NCBI GenBank assembly: GCA_943842245.1
Contig: CALTAJ010000002.1
Coordinates: 521,596 to 585,595, forward strand
DNA: 64,000 nucleotides
Origin: an uncultured Flavobacteriaceae bacterium
GTDB taxonomy: Bacteria > Bacteroidota > Bacteroidia > Flavobacteriales > Flavobacteriaceae
Direction: 5' to 3'
Part shown: positions 36,077 through 44,533 of the stretch, piece after piece
Layout: each line of letters begins with the position of its first letter
Position numbering within the stretch: the stretch's first letter is position 1
Translations under genes and position numbers: made by a program
The notes under the pieces: model-generated
Told to the model about the DNA's origin: nothing
What the model saw: the letters and a program-made list of their open reading frames with translations, nothing else
The model's database searches: none

Positions 36077-36493
36077 TTGAAGAATTTTTTTCTTTATTTA
36101 CTATGTGGCTTATTTTTAAATTGTAGCATTTCAAACTCTGTTGAAATCAATAAATTATCCGGTTATTGGGAGATAGATTTTATAACTGAAAAAAATGAAA
36201 AATTCGTTCCAAAGGGTAATCCTTTAATCTACGACCATTATTATCTTGAATATCCGAAAGGGGTACTAAATAAAGTGGAGTTTCGTTTAGATGGGATACT
36301 ATCATCATCTGAAGATGTTACACCCTTTAAAATTGAAAAAATCGATAAAAAATATTATATTAAATTTAAATCACGTTGGTATGAATGGTCAAAAAAAATT
36401 AGTTACTTGGGTAGCAAAAAACTCATTTTAGAACATAATAAAAAAAGTTACAATTATAAACGCCCTACCCTCCTCAATCCTATTAATGAATAG
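36077..36493 (+). CDS. Small uncharacterised lipoprotein
   Basis: The 138-residue protein uses a TTG start (36077), which is needed to include the lipoprotein signal MKNFFLYLLCGLFLNC. The mature part is beta-rich (KLSGYWEIDFI, LEYPKGVLNKVEFRLDG), like small lipocalin-type lipoproteins. The function is unknown. It begins 3 bases after recF and overlaps the DUF721 gene by 8 bases. Confidence 0.75.
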   Translation: MKNFFLYLLCGLFLNCSISNSVEINKLSGYWEIDFITEKNEKFVPKGNPLIYDHYYLEYPKGVLNKVEFRLDGILSSSEDVTPFKIEKIDKKYYIKFKSRWYEWSKKISYLGSKKLILEHNKKSYNYKRPTLLNPINE

Positions 36494-36788
36494 ATCAAAA
36501 AATAAGCTTGAAGCAAGATCCTTAAAAGACGTATTAAAGGATATAATTACTCAAAAACCCCTTAAAAAAGGAGTCCAAAATATTCGTATTTGCAATTCTT
36601 GGAGAAAAGTAATGGGAGAAAACATTGAAAAATATACTACTCAGGTCCGCTTTTCCCATAATATACTTTATGTAAATATAAAGTCTGCTCCACTTAAAAT
36701 GGAGCTGAAATTTCAACTCGAAATTATTAGAGACCGATTAAATAGCCACTTAGGCGGTGAATTTATTCGAAAAGTGGTTTTAAATTAA
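36486..36788 (+). CDS. DUF721 (DciA-like) protein
   Basis: The 100-residue protein matches DUF721: an N-terminal helical stretch, [31 protein letters not shown] and a C-terminal [16 protein letters not shown]. DciA-type members of this family load the replicative helicase DnaB in bacteria lacking DnaC. Position close to recF is a common arrangement and fits a replication role. It converges on ndk with a 4-base overlap of ends. Confidence 0.85.
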   Translation: MNRSKNKLEARSLKDVLKDIITQKPLKKGVQNIRICNSWRKVMGENIEKYTTQVRFSHNILYVNIKSAPLKMELKFQLEIIRDRLNSHLGGEFIRKVVLN

Positions 36789-37201
36789 AAACATTCTCGC
36801 TTTGCAAAGTGAAAGGATGATTCAATTTTTGCATTTTCATCACTATCCGATCCATGAACAGCATTTTCACTTATTGAAGTTGCATATAAATTTCGGATAG
36901 TTCCTTTTTTAGCTTCAGATGGATTTGTAGCACCAATTAGTGTTCTAAAATCAATTACAGCATTTTTCTTTTTCAAAACAGCAGCCAAAATTGGGCCTCT
37001 TGACATAAAAGCAACTAAATCGTTATAAAAAGGACGCTCCTTATGCACTTCATAGAAACGCTTCGCATCAATTTTAGAAAGCTGAGTAAGTTTTAAGGCT
37101 TTGATTTGAAAACCTGAAGATGTTACTTTTTCAAGAATGCTTCCAATATGACCGTTTTCAACTGCATCAGGTTTTATCATCATAAGAGTTATATTTTCCA
37201 T
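36785..37201 (-). CDS. ndk: Nucleoside diphosphate kinase
   Basis: The 138-residue enzyme has [14 protein letters not shown] at the N-terminus and the active-site His in [20 protein letters not shown] (about 118). It balances nucleoside triphosphate pools by phosphate transfer through that histidine. It is a single gene facing DUF721. The 125-base gap to the divergent nrnA-like gene holds the promoters of both. Confidence 0.95.
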   Translation of the reverse strand: MENITLMMIKPDAVENGHIGSILEKVTSSGFQIKALKLTQLSKIDAKRFYEVHKERPFYNDLVAFMSRGPILAAVLKKKNAVIDFRTLIGATNPSEAKKGTIRNLYATSISENAVHGSDSDENAKIESSFHFAKRECF

Positions 37202-37311
37202 CTTTTTTTGACGAAATTACTAAATGTATTTTTAAACTCAACAACACACATAAAAGATTTTAAAAGCACTTAAAAAAGCTTTTAGTCTGTTTAACAACTA
37301 TATGAAAATAG

Positions 37312-37319
37312 TATATTTG
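37312..37319 (+). promoter_or_regulatory. -7 promoter element directly before the nrnA-like gene
   Basis: TATATTTG matches TAnnTTTG exactly and ends 7 bases before the ATG at 37327. The same TATATTTGCAAT string precedes fur at 44064. Confidence 0.5.
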
Positions 37320-37326
37320 CAATTAT

Positions 37327-38340
37327 ATGAAAGAGAGCTTTATTCAAGAGCTAAAAGAGCGTTTAGCAACTTCAAAAAAAATCGTTATTCTTCCACATAG
37401 AAATGCTGATGGAGACGCATTGGGAAGTACTTTGGCATTGAAGCATTTTTTAAAACAAAAAAAACATCAAGTTAAAGTAGTATCACCTAACGATTATCCT
37501 TCATTCTTAAAATGGCTACCTGGAGAAAGTGATGTTCTGAAATACAATCAAACCCCAAAGCTTGCACGTGATTCTATTCGTGAAGCTGATTTAATTTTTA
37601 CTCTAGATTTTAATGCTTTGTCAAGAATAGAGGACCTTACAAATATTGTCAGAAGTGCTAGTGGAGAGAAAATTATGATAGATCATCACGAGGATCCAGA
37701 GGACTATGCCAAATTAAATTATTCTGACCATTCCATGAGTTCTACTTGTGAGATGATATATAATGTAATAAAAGCATTAGATGAGCACGGATTTAACAAA
37801 GAAATTGCAAACTGCCTCTATACAGGTATAATGACTGATACAGGTTCTTTTCGTTATCCTTCTACTACCTCAAAAACACATAATATAATTGCACATCTAA
37901 TAGAACTTGGTGCGAATGGAACTGAAATTCACCAAAAAATTTATGATAGCTCTTCTTACAGTAGACTTAAACTTTTAGGCCTAACACTTTCAAACTTAAT
38001 TAAAATCCCGAAGCTACCTGTTGTATTTATGACCCTTACACAAAGTGAATTAGATTCATGTGACTATAATAAAGGTGACACTGAAGGCTTCGTTAACTAT
38101 GGTCTAACTCTCAATGGTGTCATTTTTTCATGTATAATGATTGAAAATGAAAGTGAAGGAAAAATAAAAATGTCTTTTCGTTCCCAAGGAATATTTTCTG
38201 TAAATGATTTTGCAAGAAACTATTTTAATGGAGGTGGGCATCATAATGCAGCTGGAGGGATGTCTATGGATAATATGCGAAATACTGTGGAAAACTTCGT
38301 TAAAGCAGTTCAAGAAGTTTCTTTTCAATTCAGACAATGA
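37327..38340 (+). CDS. DHH/DHHA1 phosphoesterase (NrnA-like oligoribonuclease/pAp phosphatase)
   Basis: The 337-residue enzyme has the DHH-family motifs PHRNADGDALGSTLAL (about 22-37), LDFNAL, IDHHEDP (about 119), MTDTGSFRYP (about 170) and the DHHA1 motif FNGGGHHNAAGG (about 299). NrnA-type enzymes degrade nano-RNA and dephosphorylate pAp. The nucleotide metabolism gene ndk is divergent. The next gene, gldI, starts 8 bases after the stop. Confidence 0.9.
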   Translation: MKESFIQELKERLATSKKIVILPHRNADGDALGSTLALKHFLKQKKHQVKVVSPNDYPSFLKWLPGESDVLKYNQTPKLARDSIREADLIFTLDFNALSRIEDLTNIVRSASGEKIMIDHHEDPEDYAKLNYSDHSMSSTCEMIYNVIKALDEHGFNKEIANCLYTGIMTDTGSFRYPSTTSKTHNIIAHLIELGANGTEIHQKIYDSSSYSRLKLLGLTLSNLIKIPKLPVVFMTLTQSELDSCDYNKGDTEGFVNYGLTLNGVIFSCIMIENESEGKIKMSFRSQGIFSVNDFARNYFNGGGHHNAAGGMSMDNMRNTVENFVKAVQEVSFQFRQ

Positions 38341-38348
38341 TTTAAAAA

Positions 38349-38873
38349 ATGAGAATCTTTACTTTTTTCGTTTTTATTATTTTTTTATCCTGTGAAGAAA
38401 ATAAAGTTCGTTATCCTTTAAATAAGAAAAAAGATTTTTTTTTAAAAAGCTCAGCTAACAGAAATAGATCCTTATTAGCCCGTGAAGAATTTTTAATTAA
38501 AAAGGCAGCCAAATTAGATAGTACGAATAGCTATCTCACATCAGAGGTGGGTTTTTTATATGCTAAAATTAAATCAATTAATGAAGATATTCCACTTCCT
38601 AAAAAAGGTAAAAAAGTTAGATTCAAATACCAAATAGAGGATTTAGAAAAAAAAATTATTTATAGTTATAAAGAGCTTGGTACTGTAGACTATATAATTG
38701 ACCAAGAAAATTTATTACCAGCACTAAGAGAAGGAATTCGCATTATGCGTCCAGGAGAAGTTGTTGTATTTCTTTTTCCTTCCTACCTTTGTTATAGTTA
38801 TCAAGGAGATACAGATAAAATTGGGGTGAACCAACCTCTACGTTTTACTATAGAACGTCTACCTTTGAATTAA
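38349..38873 (+). CDS. gldI: Gliding motility-associated FKBP-like lipoprotein GldI
   Basis: The 174-residue protein has a short lipoprotein signal (FFVFIIFLSC) and an FKBP-type domain: KVRFKYQIEDLEKKIIYS, ALREGIRIMRPGEVVVFLFPSYLCYSY and QPLRFTIERL. The overall pattern matches GldI, which is needed for gliding in Flavobacterium and is thought to help fold envelope proteins. Some FKBP active-site aromatic residues are not conserved. Gliding itself cannot be concluded from this gene alone. Confidence 0.82.
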   Translation: MRIFTFFVFIIFLSCEENKVRYPLNKKKDFFLKSSANRNRSLLAREEFLIKKAAKLDSTNSYLTSEVGFLYAKIKSINEDIPLPKKGKKVRFKYQIEDLEKKIIYSYKELGTVDYIIDQENLLPALREGIRIMRPGEVVVFLFPSYLCYSYQGDTDKIGVNQPLRFTIERLPLN

Positions 38874-38889
38874 TATTTAAAACCAAACC

Positions 38890-39870
38890 ATGAAAAAACT
38901 TTTTCTTTCATTTTTAATAATTTGTTTATTTATAGCTTGCAATAATCAATACCCTGCTTTAGATAATGGGCTTTATGCTAATATTCTTACTGAGAAGGGT
39001 TCTATAATTATAAAACTAGAAATAGAAAAAGCCCCTATCACTGTTGCTAATTTTGTTTCCCTAAGCGAAGGAGAAAATACTATGGTAAGTGATGAATTTA
39101 AAACTAAAAAGTTTTACAATGGTCTAAAGTTTCATAGAGTAATTCAAGATTTTATGATTCAAGGTGGTGACCCTCTAGGAATCGGTTCTGGTGGACCTGG
39201 CTACCGTTTTGATGATGAATTTAGTGACTTAACTCACAATGGTCCTGGAATTTTATCTATGGCTAATAGTGGTCCTGCGACCAATGGAAGTCAGTTTTTT
39301 ATTACTCATAAAGCAACACCTTGGCTTGATGGTAAGCATACTGTTTTTGGTCAAGTAGTAGAGGGACTAGAGGTAGTAGATAGTATTGAGCAAAATGATA
39401 TTATAAATGAAGTGAAAATAATTAGAAAAGGAGTTGAAGCTGATAAATTTGATGCTCCCACATTATTTAAAAAGTATTTTGAACAAACTAAAAAAGATGC
39501 TAATGAAGCTTTTTTATCACTAATAAAAGGTATGAATAAAACCGATAGTGGCTTGTTCTATAATATTACAAAAAAGGGCTCAGGCATTTCTCCTTCTATA
39601 GGAAGTCAAGTTTCAGTTCATTATGAAGGAAAACTTACAGACGGAACGATTTTTGATTCATCCTATAAGCGCGATGAACCAATTAAATTTGCTGTTGGTT
39701 TGGGTCAAGTAATTAAAGGTTGGGATGAGGGAATTATGCTTTTGAATAAAGGTGCTATTGCTCGTTTTGTAATTCCAAGTGAATTGGCCTATGGCTCTCG
39801 AGGTGCTGGGAATGTTATTCCACCTAATTCAACTTTAATTTTTGAGGTAGAACTTGTTAATATAGAATAA
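38890..39870 (+). CDS. Cyclophilin-FKBP fusion peptidyl-prolyl isomerase lipoprotein
   Basis: The 326-residue lipoprotein (lipobox LFIAC) joins a cyclophilin domain (about 30-180: [42 protein letters not shown]) to an FKBP domain (about 225-326: [39 protein letters not shown]). Both catalytic folds look complete. Two isomerase types on one anchor suggest a broad folding helper in the envelope. It directly follows gldI with a 16-base gap. Confidence 0.92.
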   Translation: MKKLFLSFLIICLFIACNNQYPALDNGLYANILTEKGSIIIKLEIEKAPITVANFVSLSEGENTMVSDEFKTKKFYNGLKFHRVIQDFMIQGGDPLGIGSGGPGYRFDDEFSDLTHNGPGILSMANSGPATNGSQFFITHKATPWLDGKHTVFGQVVEGLEVVDSIEQNDIINEVKIIRKGVEADKFDAPTLFKKYFEQTKKDANEAFLSLIKGMNKTDSGLFYNITKKGSGISPSIGSQVSVHYEGKLTDGTIFDSSYKRDEPIKFAVGLGQVIKGWDEGIMLLNKGAIARFVIPSELAYGSRGAGNVIPPNSTLIFEVELVNIE

Positions 39871-39878
39871 TAAAAAAC

Positions 39879-39914
39879 AAAGTAGTGGTCAAGTATTAAC
39901 TTCACTATTTTTTT
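39879..39914 (+). terminator. Likely terminator after the cyclophilin-FKBP gene
   Basis: AAAGTAGTG (39879-39887) pairs with CACTATTTT (39903-39911), including one G-T pair, across a 15-base loop, and is followed by Ts. It ends at the base before the DUF3810 ATG, so it would also separate that gene's transcript. Confidence 0.45.
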
Positions 39915-40967
39915 ATGAAGAAAATTCATAAATTATTTATTGGTCTATTACCTATCCAATGGTTGGGATTATTACTTATTAAAAATCATCCTTCATGGAT
40001 TGAAACATACTACAGCCAAAAATTTTATCCCTTTCTTTTCAGTATTTACCGTTTTTTCTTTGATAAAATTCCTTTTTCAGTGGGTGATTTATTGTATGGA
40101 ATTATTGTTATACATATTATAAAAGAAGTCTTTATGGTTATTAAAAAAAGGAAAATACAATTGTATTTTGTATTAAGAAACGGTTTAAGCGCACTCTCAC
40201 TAATCTTAATAGTTTTTAATATTAACTGGGGCTTAAATTACTATCGTATTCCCTTAAATAAAAAACTTAATTATAATGTCAGCTATAATGAAATTCAATT
40301 AGAAAAAACTTTAAATATTTTAGTTATTGCTTCTAATAAATTACATGAAAAGCTTAGTAATTCTGACAGTGTATCGATTAGAATATCTTACCCTAAAAAT
40401 ATTATTGCTAAACAAATTGAAGATGAATTTAATTTTGACCTATATAAGTTTAAGATATCCCCTTATATAAAAAATTCGATATGGGGAACAATATTAAGTT
40501 ATATGGGGTATTCAGGTTACTTAAATCCATTTACCCTAGAATCTCACGTCAATGATAAAATTCCTAAGTTAAGTTACATGGTTACCTCTGCTCATGAGAT
40601 GGCACATCAATTGGGAATTGCATCTGAAAGCGAAGCTAATTTTATTGCTTTTTATAATTGTATAAAACATTCTGATCCATTTATTCAATATTCAGGCTAT
40701 ACTTTTGCGCTTCGATATTGCTATTCCGAATTTTATAAATTAAATCCTGAAAAAGCAAAAGAAAAAATACGAGCCCTAAAACAAGGAGTTTTAAACAATC
40801 TTTTTGAGCTTTCTGAATTTTGGATACATTATAAGAATCCCATAGAACCTATAATAAAAAAAGGATATGATAGTTATTTAAAAGCAAATGGTCAATCTAG
40901 AGGCCTCAAAAGCTATAATGATATGGTTGGCCTTGTTGTTGCATATTTAGAAAAAGAATCTAAATAA
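39915..40967 (+). CDS. DUF3810 membrane protein with metalloprotease-like HEMAH motif
   Basis: The 350-residue protein has three membrane helices in its first 115 residues. A soluble region follows containing TSAHEMAHQLGIASESEANFIAF (about 225-247). HExxH followed by a downstream Glu is the zinc site pattern of gluzincin-type peptidases. DUF3810 members have no established function. A membrane-bound peptidase role is an inference. Confidence 0.82.
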   Translation: MKKIHKLFIGLLPIQWLGLLLIKNHPSWIETYYSQKFYPFLFSIYRFFFDKIPFSVGDLLYGIIVIHIIKEVFMVIKKRKIQLYFVLRNGLSALSLILIVFNINWGLNYYRIPLNKKLNYNVSYNEIQLEKTLNILVIASNKLHEKLSNSDSVSIRISYPKNIIAKQIEDEFNFDLYKFKISPYIKNSIWGTILSYMGYSGYLNPFTLESHVNDKIPKLSYMVTSAHEMAHQLGIASESEANFIAFYNCIKHSDPFIQYSGYTFALRYCYSEFYKLNPEKAKEKIRALKQGVLNNLFELSEFWIHYKNPIEPIIKKGYDSYLKANGQSRGLKSYNDMVGLVVAYLEKESK

Positions 40968-41021
40968 TATATTAAAAATGATTAATTTCCATGTAAACTA
41001 GATTTCTCAAGAATGTAAAGA

Positions 41022-41810
41022 TTGAAACATTTAACCAGCCAAAATAATACTGAATTAAAACGCTTACGTCTATTGTTCCAAAAAGCAAAAGAACGTAAAA
41101 AGCAAGGAGTTTTTGTAATTGAAGGAATAAGAGAAATTGAAAAAGCAATATTGGGTGACTATAAAATAAATGCTTTTTTTGTTGAAGAGGGTTGTGAATC
41201 TGTATTTTCAAAAATTCTGAATAAATCGAAAGAAGTACTTACTTTTAGTGTTAAAAAATCAGTCTTTGAAATAACTAGTATGCGCTCTGGATCTGAAAAA
41301 ATTATAGCTATTGTTAAAAGTAAAACACACACCTTAGATCGGCTCAATTTGACAGATAATGGTATTATATTGGTAGTTGAAGCGCCAGAAAAGCCTGGTA
41401 ATATAGGGGCACTATATCGAACTGCTGCTGCTGCAAAAATAGACTCAATAATTATTGCTAACCCAAAAACTGATTTTTATAATCCAAATAGTATTCGTTC
41501 CAGTTTAGGTAGTGTCTTTTTAGTCCCTACCGCACTTGCTCCTTCTTTTGAAGTAATTGCATATTTAAAAAAAAATGCTTACAAAATCTTAACAGCTGCA
41601 ATAGTGCCTAAAGCTCTAAATTATAATAAATATCATTATAAAAAACCTTGTGCAATTGTTATGGGGGCAGAAAGTACTGGACTAACTAAATCCTGGATTG
41701 AAGCAACGGATCAGCATCTCATTATTCCAATGGACAAATCTATTGACTCTTTAAACTTATCTGTTTCAGCAGGTATTTTGATGTATGAAGCACAAGTTAA
41801 AAATAATTAA
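41022..41810 (+). CDS. SpoU/TrmH-family RNA 2'-O-methyltransferase
   Basis: The 262-residue protein begins at a TTG codon (no ATG is available before the conserved start). It has the N-terminal substrate-binding domain (FVIEGIREIEKAI) and the SPOUT knot motifs VVEAPEKPGNIGALYRTAAAA, NPNSIRSSLGSVFLVP, IVMGAESTGL and IPMDKSIDSLNLSVSAGILMYEA. It methylates a ribose in rRNA or tRNA. The exact site is not decided by sequence. Confidence 0.9.
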   Translation: MKHLTSQNNTELKRLRLLFQKAKERKKQGVFVIEGIREIEKAILGDYKINAFFVEEGCESVFSKILNKSKEVLTFSVKKSVFEITSMRSGSEKIIAIVKSKTHTLDRLNLTDNGIILVVEAPEKPGNIGALYRTAAAAKIDSIIIANPKTDFYNPNSIRSSLGSVFLVPTALAPSFEVIAYLKKNAYKILTAAIVPKALNYNKYHYKKPCAIVMGAESTGLTKSWIEATDQHLIIPMDKSIDSLNLSVSAGILMYEAQVKNN

Positions 41811-41849
41811 CTTGAAAAAAACACAATTCTTTAGTACCTTACCTTAACA

Positions 41850-43580
41850 ATGATTACTGATAACTTAATTGAAAATAAAGAAATTGCTAAGCAGTACAAA
41901 GAACTGTTACGCATAAGTTATCAATCACTAAGTGATTCTGATAAAAGGATTATTCGGCTTGCTTTTGATATGGCTGTTGAAGCTCATAGCGATCAAAAAA
42001 GAAAATCAGGTGAAGCCTACATATTCCATCCGATAAGTGTTGCTAAAATCGTTGCACAACAAATCGGTCTAGATGCCACTTCAATTTGTGCAGCACTATT
42101 ACACGATGTTGTGGAGGACACAAAATTTTCGATTGAGGACATAGAACGCCACGTGGGAAATGATATAGCTAAAATTGTCAATGGTCTAACAAAAATTTCT
42201 AACCTCAAAAAAGATAGAAACATCTCTCTTCAGGCAGAAAATTTTAGAAAAATGCTTCTTACATTAAATGACGATGTAAGGGTTATAATTATCAAAATTG
42301 CAGACCGTTTACATAATATGCAAACCATGGATTCTATGCCTGAATACAAACAGGTTAAAATAGCATCTGAAACTCTTTATATATACGCACCTCTAGCTCA
42401 CAGAATTGGTCTATTCAATGTTAAAACAGAGCTAGAAGACTTAAGTCTTAAATATACCGAGCCAAAGCGCTATGAGTCTATTAAACAAATGGTTGAGGAA
42501 ACCAAAGGGGCTCAAAACAGCTTTATCAAAACCTTTTCAAGGTTTTTAAACAATGAACTCAGTAAAGAGCGTTTTAAGTTTAGTATTAAGGGAAGAGATA
42601 AATCTATCTACTCTATTCATCGCAAAATGCTAACTCAAAATATTCCTTTTGAAAAGATTTATGACAAATTTGCACTAAGAATTATATATAAATGTAACAA
42701 GAATAATGAAAAATTCCTCGCTTGGAAAATCTATTCAATAGTAACTGACCATTTTACTCCCAATCCCACTCGCCTTAGAGATTGGATTTCTGCTCCAAAG
42801 TCTACTGGCTACGAAGCTCTACATATAACTGTAATGGGGCCCTCTAATAAATGGGTAGAAGTTCAGATTAGATCAGAACGTATGAATGAAATTGCTGAAA
42901 AAGGATATGCTGCTCATTACAAGTATAAACAAGGAAATCAAAAGGATATTGGAATTGAAAGCTGGCTTAATCGAATTCAGGAAGTATTAGAAAACAATAC
43001 TGGTAATGCCGTCGATTTTGTTGAAGATTTTAAACTTAATCTTTATGCTGAAGAAATTTTTGTTTTCACTCCTCAAGGAGATCTAAAATCTCTCCCCCAG
43101 GGTTCTACAGCATTAGATTTTGCATTCTTTATTCATACTGATATTGGAAAAAAAACAAGAGGAGTACGTGTCAACGATAGTCTAGTCCCATTGAGCAAAG
43201 TCTTAAAAAGTGGTGACCAAATTGAAGTCATAACCTCAGAAAAAATTAAACCCTCAAAAAACTGGTTAGATTTTGTAGTTACCTCAAGAGCTCGTTCAAT
43301 AATTAAATCTTCAATCAATGACGATAAAAAAATTCATGCCGAGGAAGGAAAAGAAATATTAAGAAGAAAACTTAAATCGCTTAAAATTCCTTTAAACGAT
43401 AAAACTATTAAACAAATGCTGTTGTTTTTTAAGTTTGAAAATAGTCAAGACTTGTATTACAGGATTGGAATTGGGTCAGTGGACAATAAAAAATTAAAAG
43501 ATTTTGCATTTGACTATAATAATGCCTTATTAAACTTTTTTAAAAGACGTGTAAAAAAGACAAAAAATAATAATAGATAA
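41850..43580 (+). CDS. RelA/SpoT-family (p)ppGpp synthetase/hydrolase, N-terminal part before a frameshift
   Basis: The 576-residue reading frame contains the HD hydrolase domain (LLHDVVEDT, about 86; IADRLHNMQTM, about 150), the synthetase domain (GRDKSIYSIHRKM, STGYEALHITV) and the TGS domain (EEIFVFTPQGDLKSLPQG). It then ends early, in an A-rich tract, with KKTKNNNR. Family members are about 730 residues. The missing cysteine-rich and ACT regions follow at once in the next frame (43555-44052). If real, the enzyme keeps both catalytic domains but loses its C-terminal regulation. Confidence 0.9.
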   Translation: MITDNLIENKEIAKQYKELLRISYQSLSDSDKRIIRLAFDMAVEAHSDQKRKSGEAYIFHPISVAKIVAQQIGLDATSICAALLHDVVEDTKFSIEDIERHVGNDIAKIVNGLTKISNLKKDRNISLQAENFRKMLLTLNDDVRVIIIKIADRLHNMQTMDSMPEYKQVKIASETLYIYAPLAHRIGLFNVKTELEDLSLKYTEPKRYESIKQMVEETKGAQNSFIKTFSRFLNNELSKERFKFSIKGRDKSIYSIHRKMLTQNIPFEKIYDKFALRIIYKCNKNNEKFLAWKIYSIVTDHFTPNPTRLRDWISAPKSTGYEALHITVMGPSNKWVEVQIRSERMNEIAEKGYAAHYKYKQGNQKDIGIESWLNRIQEVLENNTGNAVDFVEDFKLNLYAEEIFVFTPQGDLKSLPQGSTALDFAFFIHTDIGKKTRGVRVNDSLVPLSKVLKSGDQIEVITSEKIKPSKNWLDFVVTSRARSIIKSSINDDKKIHAEEGKEILRRKLKSLKIPLNDKTIKQMLLFFKFENSQDLYYRIGIGSVDNKKLKDFAFDYNNALLNFFKRRVKKTKNNNR

Positions 43581-44052
43581 AGGAGATGATAAGATTACAG
43601 AAAAATTTGATAAACTTGTTTTTGGAAAAGAAAAGGAAGCGCTTGCTCACAGTTTTGGTAATTGTTGTAACCCTATTCCAGGAGATTCTGTATTTGGATT
43701 TATTACTGTAAACGATGGTATAAAAGTTCATCATAAAGAATGCCCAAACTCAATAGCTCTTCAGTCTAACTTTGCTTACCGAGTAATATCAGCTAGATGG
43801 GTAGATTTGAGTTCAGAAGAGTATAATGCTATTTTAAAACTTACTGGAATAGATAAAAAAGGTCTTGTCAATGAAGTCTCAAAAATGATCTCAAATAATA
43901 TGAATGTAAATATAAATAAAATTAACTTTGAAACAGAAGATTCTTTTTTTACGGGTGAAATCCATGTAAGTGTGCCTAATAAAAATATTTTAAATAAATT
44001 AGTTCAAAATCTTTCTAGAGTAAATGGGATCGATAAAATTATTAGAGAATAG
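43555..44052 (+). pseudogene. Displaced C-terminal part of the RelA/SpoT gene (CC/zinc-finger and ACT domains)
   Basis: Frame 1 is open from 43555 to the stop at 44052 and reads on from the RelA/SpoT protein: FGKEKEALAHSFGNCCNPIP, the typical cysteine pair region, then VFGFITVNDGIKVHHKECPN and an ACT domain (LKLTGIDKKGLVNEVSKMI). It has no ATG start near its beginning. A one-base gain or two-base loss in the runs of A at about 43552-43572 would explain the split. Confidence 0.85.
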
Positions 44053-44063
44053 GTGTTAATAAC

Positions 44064-44071
44064 TATATTTG
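44064..44071 (+). promoter_or_regulatory. -7 promoter element directly before fur
   Basis: TATATTTG matches TAnnTTTG and ends 6 bases before ATG 44078. Its last three bases are the TTG that would otherwise be taken as an upstream start for fur, which argues for the ATG. Confidence 0.5.
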
Positions 44072-44077
44072 CAATCA

Positions 44078-44518
44078 ATGAAAGATGAAAAATCAAATCA
44101 AGATACTGTAAAAGAAGTTTTTGTTAGCTTTTTAGACCATAATGGGCATCGTAAAACCCCAGAACGCTTTGCAATCTTATTTGAAATTTACAATAGCAAA
44201 GAACATTTTGATATAGAATCTTTATATATTAAAATGAAAAACAAAAATTATAGAGTAAGTCGAGCAACACTATACAACACAATTGAACTTCTTTTAGAAT
44301 GTGGATTAGTTCGAAAACACCAGTTTGGTAAAAATCAGTCACAGTATGAAAAATCGTATTTTGATCATCAACATGACCACTTCATTTATACTGATACAGG
44401 AGAAGTAAAAGAGTTTTGTGATCCAAGAATTCAACAAATAAAAAAAACTATTGAAGAAGTATTTAATGTCGAAATACACAATCATTCTTTATATTTTTAC
44501 GGAACCAAAAAAAAATAA
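44078..44518 (+). CDS. Fur-family metal-responsive transcriptional regulator
   Basis: The 146-residue regulator has the winged helix ([38 protein letters not shown]) and the metal and dimer region with [21 protein letters not shown] and a late HNHSLYFYG. The His-rich HQHDH site is typical of Fur. The second CxxC zinc site is not evident. ATG 44078 was chosen over TTG 44069. Targets are probably iron uptake or oxidative stress genes. purA follows 15 bases on. Confidence 0.9.
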   Translation: MKDEKSNQDTVKEVFVSFLDHNGHRKTPERFAILFEIYNSKEHFDIESLYIKMKNKNYRVSRATLYNTIELLLECGLVRKHQFGKNQSQYEKSYFDHQHDHFIYTDTGEVKEFCDPRIQQIKKTIEEVFNVEIHNHSLYFYGTKKK

Positions 44519-44533
44519 AAAATCCTAACATAA

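Noticed and set aside
37262-37284. Hairpin-like AAAAGC...GCTTTT between ndk and the nrnA-like gene
   Set aside because: The genes are divergent, so a terminator is not expected here, and the 6-bp A/T-rich stem is weak.
40972-41211. Minus-strand ORF rich in Leu and Phe before the methyltransferase
   Set aside because: It overlaps the conserved start of the SpoU methyltransferase and has no recognisable motif; an AT-rich shadow.
42149-42156. CCACGTGG palindrome as a possible parS core
   Set aside because: Only the central part resembles a parS site; the flanks do not continue the inverted repeat, and it lies inside the RelA/SpoT coding region.
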